Below, piece after piece: positions 13,232 to 17,780 of a stretch of DNA of 17,780 nt. Source of the stretch: Myxococcota bacterium (GTDB taxonomy: Bacteria > Myxococcota_A > UBA9160 > PR03); the NCBI GenBank assembly GCA_030066475.1, contig JASJBO010000211.1, positions 1-17,780 on the forward strand, given 5' to 3'. The position numbers and the translations under genes were made by a program. The stretch's first letter is position 1. The number at the start of each line of letters is the position of its first letter. Below the pieces are notes generated by a model. That model was not told the DNA's origin and did no database searches. It saw only the letters and a program-made list of their open reading frames with translations.

Positions 13232-14785
13232 GTGAACGCCAGAGGTCGCCTCGCCAACAGATCTCGGCAACCGGGCCGCCCGGCGCCCGGGCCGCTCCTC
13301 GCCGGGCTGCTGGTGCTGCCGCTGCTGGCCTGCGCCGGGCCGCCGGCTACGGCGCCCGACTGGATCGCGAGCGCGGGAGCCTCGGCGGCGCATCCTTCCC
13401 GGCAGTACCTGACCGGCTACGCCGAGGTCGACGGCGGCGCGGGGGTCGAGGCCGCGAAGAGCGCGGCCGCTGGCGCCCTCGCCACCAAGATCTCGGTGCG
13501 CATCGAGCACGAGCTGCGCGACGTCTCCGCCGAGCGGGACGGCGAGTACAGCTACCACGTGGCGGCGATCACGCGCACCACGGCGGACGTGCACCTCACC
13601 GGGCTCCGCTACGAAGTGCATCGCCAGAGCGATCGCCTCTACGCGCTCGCGATCCTCGACCGCCGGGCCGAGGCCGAGCGGCGCCGGCGGCTGCGCGACG
13701 ACGAACGCCTCGAGCTGCGCGTGTGCCTCGAGGCGGGAGCCGGCGAGCTCGAGGCCGGGCGCCGCAGCGCCGCGCTCGAGACCTACGCCGGCTGCCGCAA
13801 GCCGCTGGCCGACGCGCTCGAGCACGAGGCCGTCGCCCGCGTGCTGGTGGCGGCGGGCCCCAGCGACCGCGCCGCGACCGAGGAGCTCGTCCGCGCGACG
13901 CGCCAGATCGACGAGGGCGAGTGGTCGGCGCTGCGCCAGCCGGCCGCATCGCTTTCCGACGGCCTGGAGAGCATGGCGCTCCAGCTCCGGGCGCAGGGCG
14001 TGCCCGAGGGCGTGCGGATCGGCGTCACGCCCTTCACCTACGGCGCGACCGACCTCGCCAGCGAGTTCGGCCGCCAGATCGCGCAGGACCTCGAGGTCGC
14101 GCTGGCGCGAGGGAACGGCCACTCGTCGGAGGCGACCCCGCACCTCGCGCTGCGCGGCTTCTACCGCGAGCGCGACGACGACGTCACGATCAGCGCCGTG
14201 GTGAAGGACGCGCAGACCCGGCGGCTGGTTGCCAGCGCCGAGGCCTCGGTGCCGCGGGCCTCGCTCCCGGACGGCGTGGAGCTGGTTCCCCCGAACTTCG
14301 CGTCGGCGATGAGCAGCCACGGCGTGCTCTCGTCGGTGCTCGCCTCCGGCGATCTCCAGCTCGAGTTCTGGACCGACAAGGGCCGGCGGGGCCTCGTCTA
14401 CGCCGAGGGCGAGCTGCTGACGCTCTACTTCCGGGTGAACGCGCCGGCCTGGGTGCGCATCGTGTACGTGCTGGCGAACGGCGCCCAGGTGGTGATCGAG
14501 CAGGCGCTGCGCGTCGGCCCCGACCGGACGAACCGGGTGATCGAGTACCCGGACGCCTTCGCGGTGGTGCCGCCCTTCGGCGTCGAGTACTTCCACGTGA
14601 GCGCCTTCCGCGAGTCTCCGACCCCGCTCGCCACCCGCTCACTGCAGATCGAGGGACAGCCGTACGACGTCCTCGCCCGCGGCATGGACTCGTTCGAAGC
14701 CGTCCGCCGCGAGATGGAGGCGTCGGGCGAGGCCTTCGCCGAAGCCTTCGTCGCCGTCACCACCGTCGGCAAGGGCGACGGCTAG
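13232..14785 (+). CDS. LPP20-like lipoprotein with C-terminal DUF4384 domain
   Basis: The protein has 517 aa. A basic N-terminus and hydrophobic core end in the lipobox LLAC with Cys34. Residues about 40-160 resemble an LPP20 domain (PDWIASAG, YLTGYAEVDGG, AAKSAAAGALATKISVRIEHELRDV, LYALAILDR). The middle (about 160-260) is helical and rich in Arg/Glu. Residues about 375-490 match DUF4384: LQLEFWTDKGRRGLVYAEGE, then LLTLYFRVNAPAWVRIVYVL, DGARL-like turns, and a terminal strand before EYFHVSAF. GTG at 13232 has GAGAG five bases upstream; GTG at 13226 is an alternative. LPP20-DUF4384 proteins are found at the cell envelope and are often linked to secretion or surface structures, without a defined activity. 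It forms a divergent pair with the small LPP20 lipoprotein. Confidence 0.82.
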   Translation: MNARGRLANRSRQPGRPAPGPLLAGLLVLPLLACAGPPATAPDWIASAGASAAHPSRQYLTGYAEVDGGAGVEAAKSAAAGALATKISVRIEHELRDVSAERDGEYSYHVAAITRTTADVHLTGLRYEVHRQSDRLYALAILDRRAEAERRRRLRDDERLELRVCLEAGAGELEAGRRSAALETYAGCRKPLADALEHEAVARVLVAAGPSDRAATEELVRATRQIDEGEWSALRQPAASLSDGLESMALQLRAQGVPEGVRIGVTPFTYGATDLASEFGRQIAQDLEVALARGNGHSSEATPHLALRGFYRERDDDVTISAVVKDAQTRRLVASAEASVPRASLPDGVELVPPNFASAMSSHGVLSSVLASGDLQLEFWTDKGRRGLVYAEGELLTLYFRVNAPAWVRIVYVLANGAQVVIEQALRVGPDRTNRVIEYPDAFAVVPPFGVEYFHVSAFRESPTPLATRSLQIEGQPYDVLARGMDSFEAVRREMEASGEAFAEAFVAVTTVGKGDG

Positions 14786-14804
14786 GCTAGGAGTCTGCGC
14801 GGCA

Positions 14805-14865
14805 GAAGCCCCTGCAAGCGCCCGGAGGGCGCGCGCAGTGAGGCGAAGCCGAACGAAGTCCACCA
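14805..14865 (+). repeat. Hairpin repeat, copy D
   Basis: This begins GAAGCC, passes CAAGCG and a small GCGCCC-GGAG-GGCGC hairpin, then runs GCGCGCAGTGAGGCGAAGCC, then GAACGAAGTCCACCA. Positions 14828-14865 match the reverse complement of 2976-3013 at 36 of 38 bases. It starts 19 bases after the stop of the DUF4384 lipoprotein, like copy A after MocR, so the family seems to sit at gene 3' ends. Confidence 0.7.
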
Positions 14866-14880
14866 GCTAGCCCGGTCGGT

Positions 14881-15258
14881 TCACGGCAGCTCGGGGATCC
14901 AGTCGAAGCTCCCGCTCGGCACTGCGTACGCCGCCGTGCCGGGCTGCGGGTAGGCGTCGGGCTCGTTCGTCGCGGCCCCCACGAGCCGCACGTAGTTGGG
15001 TCCCTGGACGACCGGCATCCCTTCGACCTGGACCGTCGCGCTCTGGAACAGCGGTTCACCCGCGGACGTTCGAGACCTCGAGCGTCCGCCACGAGTTGAG
15101 CGGCTGCGAGCAGGAGGGCAACGACTCCTGCGCGCTCGCCCCCATGCCCACCCCGCCCTGGCCCACCTGGCTCAACCTCCCGGACGGCTGGCAGAAAGCT
15201 CGGCGTACCAGCTCCCTGTCCCCCTCTCGGCGACGGCCAGCTCCGTCCAGAACTCCAT
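14881..15258 (-). pseudogene. Frameshifted remnant of an unrecognised protein
   Basis: Three minus-strand frames join into one plausible protein of about 126 aa. MEFWTELAVAERGTGSWYAE (from the ATG at 15258) runs to a TGA at 15174-15172. A second frame then gives LSQVGQGGVGMGASAQESLP, then SCSQPLNSWRTLEVSNVRG, ending at a TGA near 15056. A third frame gives EPLFQSATVQVEGMPVVQGP, then NYVRLVGAATNEPDAYPQPG and a C-terminal FDWIPELP before the TGA at 14881. Two frameshifts (near 15177 and 15058) are therefore needed. The last piece has strongly coding-like G/C third positions. I do not recognise the family. It could be a decayed gene or a gene with assembly errors. Confidence 0.45.
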
Positions 15259-15492
15259 CCGTCAGGACGTGCGCATCACGAGGATCCATGGCGGGAATCA
15301 GCAGATGATCGTGTATGGAGAAACGGACAAGTTGATCGAGAGTCTTGTCCGAGGTTGCGCGAGCATGAAGCATGGCGAGGTGCCTGCCGAGTAGCATTGG
15401 TCTTGTGTACGTGGGAGACCCCTGGCCCGATCTTCGCTCCAGCAGCGACGCTAGCCAGATCTCCCGAGCGGAACGCAGGCCGCAGGCTATGA
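15259..15492. other. Stretch without a supported gene, lower GC
   Basis: About 230 bases are distinctly lower in GC than the flanks. A plus-strand frame ending at 15394 reads VRITRIHGGNQQMIVYGETD, then KLIESLVRGCASMKHGEVPAE, which looks protein-like but has no start and no family I recognise. No RNA gene is apparent. It sits between two decayed genes and may be a foreign fragment. Confidence 0.4.
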
Positions 15493-15792
15493 CCCGGTCC
15501 CTTCGACGTCGACGGCGTCCGCCTCTTCACGAAGGACCCCACCGGCACCCGCCACCACCTCGACGACCTCTTCGAGTGGGACCCCGCCGGCAGCAAGGCC
15601 GTGCTCCACGTCCACGCCCTGGGCCGCCAGATCGCCGTCCGCGTCGACCCCGACGCCCCGCCCCGGCCCCGGAGCGGCCCGAACAGCGCCGCCCTGGTCA
15701 CGAGCCAGACGGGCACCGTCGTCGCCTCATCGGGAACGCCACGGCCTGCCGTTGGGCTGGCCGAATTCACCCCGGGGGAAGTTTTATCTTGA
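15493..15792 (+). pseudogene. Rhs/YD-repeat protein remnant
   Basis: An open stretch of about 100 codons has no start codon; it is bounded by an in-frame TGA at 15490-15492 and a stop at 15790-15792. It reads FDVDGVRLFTKDPTGTRHHL, then DDLFEWDPAGSKAVLHVHAL, then GRQIAVRVDPD, and later NSAALVTSQTGTVVA. This is the order seen near the end of Rhs cores: a ligand turn, then (L/Y)FE, then G(R/Q)(R/Q)IAVR, then S-ALVT-TG-VVA. The rest of the long Rhs shell and any toxic C-terminus are missing, so it is a fragment. The terminal residues run into the AT-rich inverted repeat upstream of the AAA ATPase. Rhs identity is recalled from motif patterns, not searched. Confidence 0.5.
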
Positions 15793-15834
15793 AATTACAC
15801 TTATGAACAAAGGATTTTCAAGGTAAATTTCCCC
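15775..15834. promoter_or_regulatory. AT-rich 60-bp inverted repeat abutting the ATPase start
   Basis: GGGGAA (15775-15780) pairs with TTCCCC (15829-15834), and CTTGAAA (15788-15794) pairs with TTTCAAG (15816-15822). With near-matches between, these make an imperfect arm of about 20 bp on each side of a 21-base centre. The segment is roughly two-thirds AT in DNA that is about 70% GC. A TAAATT (15824-15829) lies six bases before the ATG at 15836, a possible -10 for a leaderless transcript, inside the right arm. It could be an operator, a promoter carried by the cassette, or the scar of an insertion. Confidence 0.55.
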
Positions 15835-15835
15835 A

Positions 15836-16975
15836 ATGCTCTCCAGGGAGCGTCTCCAGCATGACATCCGACTTGCCCTCGAGCGAAGCCCGGTGGTCGC
15901 GCTCCTGGGGCCTCGCCAGTGCGGCAAGACGACGGCGGCGCTCGAGACGATGCGGGTGCGAGAGGCCGTGCGCTTCGATCTCGAAGACCCTGTCGATCTC
16001 GCGAGGCTGGAGAACCCGATGCTCGCGCTCGGCTCCGAGCGACGCCTCGTCGTCATCGACGAGATCCAGCGCCGCCCCGAGCTCTTCGAGATCCTGCGCG
16101 TCCTGGTGGACCGCGGCGAGCAGGGGCCTCGCTTCCTCGTGCTGGGAAGTGCCTCGCCCGAGCTGGTTCGCGGTACTTCGGAGTCGTTGGCCGGCCGGGT
16201 GGCGTTCGTCGACATGGCCGGGTTCGACATCGCGGAGGTGGGCGCGGAGTCGTGGCGCACGCTGTGGCAGCGGGGCGGCTTCCCGAGATCGTATCTGGCC
16301 GCGGAGGAGTCCTCGTCCCATCGCTGGCGAGAGGACTTCGTTCGGACCTTCCTGGAGCGCGACCTGCCCCAGCTCGGCATCTCCGTCCCGGCGACGACCA
16401 TGCGCCGGTTCTGGACCATGCTCGCCCACTACCACGGCCAGGTTCTCAACGCAGCGGAGCTAGCGCGATCGCTCTCCGTCGGAGAGACCACCGTTCGCCG
16501 CTACCTCGACATCCTCTCGGGGAGCTTCGTCGTCCGGCAGCTGCAGCCGTGGCACGAGAACCTGAAGAAGCGACAGGTCAAGTCTCCGAAGGTCTACGTT
16601 CGCGACTCGGGAATCCTCCACACGCTGCTGTCCATTCGATCCCCCGAAGATCGGGAGTCGCACCCCAAGCTCGGCGCCTCCTGGGAGGGCTTCGTCATCG
16701 AGCAGGTCCTCGCGCTTCGCTCGGAACGAGAGGCCTTCTTCTGGGCGACGCACGGCGGGGCGGAGCTGGACCTGCTCGTGTTCGACGGTCCTCGACGGAT
16801 CGGCTTCGAGGTCAAGTACACGGATGCGCCCCGGACGATGCGGTCCATGCGCGTGGCGATCGAGGACCTCGGGCTCGACCGGCTCGAGATCGTCTACCCG
16901 GGGCGGGAGTCCTTCGCCCTCGACGCGAAGATCCGCGCACTGGCCATCGGCGACCTGGTCTCCGCGCTGGCCTAG
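15836..16975 (+). CDS. AAA family ATPase with DUF4143 domain
   Basis: The protein has 379 aa. The N-terminal AAA_14-type ATPase has Walker A GPRQCGKT (25-32), Walker B LVVIDEIQ (71-78), a sensor stretch LVLGSASPEL (101-110) and the SESLAGR motif (115-121). A winged-helix-like linker (NAAELARSLSVGETTVRRYL) leads to the C-terminal DUF4143 region: KVYVRDSGILHTLL, WEGFVIEQ and GGAELDLLV, then GFEVKYT. Asp312, Glu325 and Lys327 have the spacing of a PD-(D/E)xK nuclease-like core. The family is widespread, patchily distributed and of unknown cellular role. The start has no good Shine-Dalgarno; an AT-rich inverted repeat directly precedes it. The stop is six bases from that of the convergent PilZ gene, with a GCAGTC/GACTGC hairpin between. 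It is likely horizontally acquired. Confidence 0.9.
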   Translation: MLSRERLQHDIRLALERSPVVALLGPRQCGKTTAALETMRVREAVRFDLEDPVDLARLENPMLALGSERRLVVIDEIQRRPELFEILRVLVDRGEQGPRFLVLGSASPELVRGTSESLAGRVAFVDMAGFDIAEVGAESWRTLWQRGGFPRSYLAAEESSSHRWREDFVRTFLERDLPQLGISVPATTMRRFWTMLAHYHGQVLNAAELARSLSVGETTVRRYLDILSGSFVVRQLQPWHENLKKRQVKSPKVYVRDSGILHTLLSIRSPEDRESHPKLGASWEGFVIEQVLALRSEREAFFWATHGGAELDLLVFDGPRRIGFEVKYTDAPRTMRSMRVAIEDLGLDRLEIVYPGRESFALDAKIRALAIGDLVSALA

Positions 16976-16981
16976 CAGTCC

Positions 16982-17290
16982 CTACGACTGCACCACCGCC
17001 GAAGCGTCGTCCACCAGCCGGCGGACCTCCGGGTCGAGGTCCTTGTACTCGACGGCGAAGCCGTCGGTCGTGTGGCGGACGACCTCGCCGACCAGCTCGA
17101 AGGGGCTGACCGGGCGGAGGAACACCAGCAGACGCAGCTCCGAGCCGAGCGGGGGCTTGTCGGAGACGCCCTCGATGAGCGCTCCGGAGTAGGAGATGTC
17201 CGCGAGCATCCCGGCCCCGTACTTCTTGGTGGAGCTGTAGAGCGTCTCGAACTCGGTCTTGACGCGGTAGTCGCGGCGCTTCTCACTCAT
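16982..17290 (-). CDS. PilZ domain protein (c-di-GMP receptor-like)
   Basis: The protein has 102 aa and is a single PilZ domain. The two signature c-di-GMP-binding motifs are intact: RxxxR at residues 5-9 (RRDYR) and D/NxSxxG at 31-36 (DISYSG). The GFAVEYKDLDPEVRRLV tail is typical of stand-alone PilZ proteins of deltaproteobacteria. Binding of c-di-GMP normally alters partners in motility, polysaccharide synthesis or signalling; the partner is not evident here. The ATG at 17290 has GGGGAG close upstream. It follows an unrecognised gene on the same strand (gap about 90 bases with a hairpin), so co-transcription is uncertain. Confidence 0.9.
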   Translation of the reverse strand: MSEKRRDYRVKTEFETLYSSTKKYGAGMLADISYSGALIEGVSDKPPLGSELRLLVFLRPVSPFELVGEVVRHTTDGFAVEYKDLDPEVRRLVDDASAVVQS

Positions 17291-17332
17291 GGGCTCCCCG
17301 CCTGGTCGTCGCTCCGAGCGCCATCGGCGGGA

Positions 17333-17368
17333 CCGCCCGGGAGCTTGAGCGGGGAAGGTGCCGGGCGG
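17333..17368 (-). terminator. Hairpin between the unrecognised gene and PilZ
   Basis: CCGCCCGG (17333-17340) and CCGGGCGG (17361-17368) form a perfect 8-bp stem with a 20-base loop. It sits 12 bases after the stop of the upstream minus-strand gene and before the PilZ start. Without a U-tract its termination role is tentative. Confidence 0.35.
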
Positions 17369-17380
17369 CTGCCGGCCGAG

Positions 17381-17780
17381 TCAGCGGAAGAGCACCGCGT
17401 CCGGGGTCAGCTTGGGCTGGTGGAGGCGCGGGAAGGCGCCGAAGCCCAGGTCGGGGAACGAGCCCTGGATCACGAAGTCGACCGGCAGCAGCGACTCGCG
17501 CATGCGCACGATGCCGTACTTCTCGCGCACGCCCACGAAGGCGTACTCGGAGCGCGCGGCGGCGCGGCGATCGGGCCGGTCGACCACGCCCAGCCGGGCG
17601 CGCTCGAAGAACAGGTCGCGCGGAGCGTCGGGGTCGGGCGCGGCCAGCGGATCGAGCAGCGCGTTGCGCAGCGAGGTCTCCTCGAGCTTGGACACCAGCC
17701 GCGCCAGCCGCTCCTCGGACATCGACTGCCGCCGCGTGGCCGGCAATCCGTCGTCGTCGCCGTTGGGCCCCACCAGCGCG
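17381..17780 (-). CDS. Unrecognised protein, C-terminal part (5' end outside window)
   Basis: The frame is open from the window edge at 17780 to the TGA at 17383-17381, about 132 residues. A GTG at 17773 could be an internal start, but the reading continues upstream (ALVGPNGDD), so the gene probably begins outside the window. Visible features are a helical Arg/Leu-rich stretch MSEERLARLVSKLEETSLRN, a Pro/Asp-rich linker with APDPDAPRD, and then a mixed region EYAFVGVREKYGIVRMRESL ending in FGAFPRLHQPKLTPDAVLFR. No signal peptide, transmembrane segment or catalytic motif is visible. I do not recognise the family. Third positions are strongly G/C, so it is a real coding region. Confidence 0.7.
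   Translation of the reverse strand, partial: ALVGPNGDDDGLPATRRQSMSEERLARLVSKLEETSLRNALLDPLAAPDPDAPRDLFFERARLGVVDRPDRRAAARSEYAFVGVREKYGIVRMRESLLPVDFVIQGSFPDLGFGAFPRLHQPKLTPDAVLFR

Noticed and set aside
15276..15770. Minus-strand open frame of 164 codons over the decayed island
   Set aside because: Its translation is Arg/Ser/Pro-rich without motifs and it overlaps the better supported Rhs-like fragment on the plus strand.

Overview
The window is about 17.8 kb of very GC-rich bacterial DNA, by eye around 70% GC with coding third positions almost all G or C. Several features suggest an uncultured, high-GC deltaproteobacterial-type organism (Myxococcota/Binatota/Desulfobacterota-like). These are a PEP-CTERM secreted protein, a secreted protein ending in a Trp/Cys-rich beta module that I recall from such genomes, a C4 zinc-ribbon coiled-coil protein, LPP20/DUF4384 lipoproteins, PilZ, a glcDEF operon and a sigma-54 promoter. 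This placement is inference; there is no rRNA or other phylogenetic marker here.

Layout. 1-305: the 3' end of an SLT lytic transglycosylase converges on a DJ-1/PfpI gene across a nested hairpin that holds both stop codons. 291-2962: a small metabolic/regulatory locus. PfpI and a flavin-nucleotide-binding (PNPOx-like) protein form a translationally coupled pair on the minus strand. A PtsJ-type MocR regulator diverges from them over an AT-rich intergenic segment with three ACAAAA half-sites. 2963-3319: a cluster of hairpin repeats, one inverted copy and two tandem copies; a further relative lies at 14805-14865. 3320-5296: a zinc-ribbon coiled-coil protein, then a TPR-metallopeptidase with its own extended -10 promoter.

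5382-7799: a textbook sigma-54 promoter drives the first of two tandem paralogous secreted proteins. They share one N-terminal domain but end in different C-terminal modules; only the second has PEP-CTERM. 7922-12471: a tight operon glcD-glcE-glcF plus a thioredoxin-fold PRXL2/SelL-like protein, for glycolate (2-hydroxyacid) oxidation feeding electrons to the respiratory chain. 12498-14785: two divergent LPP20-type lipoproteins, the larger with a C-terminal DUF4384.

14786-15835: a decayed island of roughly 1 kb. It holds a hairpin repeat, a frameshifted minus-strand gene remnant and an Rhs/YD-repeat remnant. It ends in an AT-rich inverted repeat abutting the start of a DUF4143-type AAA ATPase (15836-16975), which looks like a horizontally acquired cassette. 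16982-17780: a PilZ protein and the C-terminal part of an unrecognised protein, both on the minus strand.

The observations most worth following up are: (i) the C-terminal module swap between the tandem secreted paralogs under sigma-54 control; (ii) the shared hairpin-repeat family; (iii) the 60-bp inverted repeat of the DUF4143 cassette beside the Rhs remnant; (iv) the MocR operator layout together with apparently leaderless starts.
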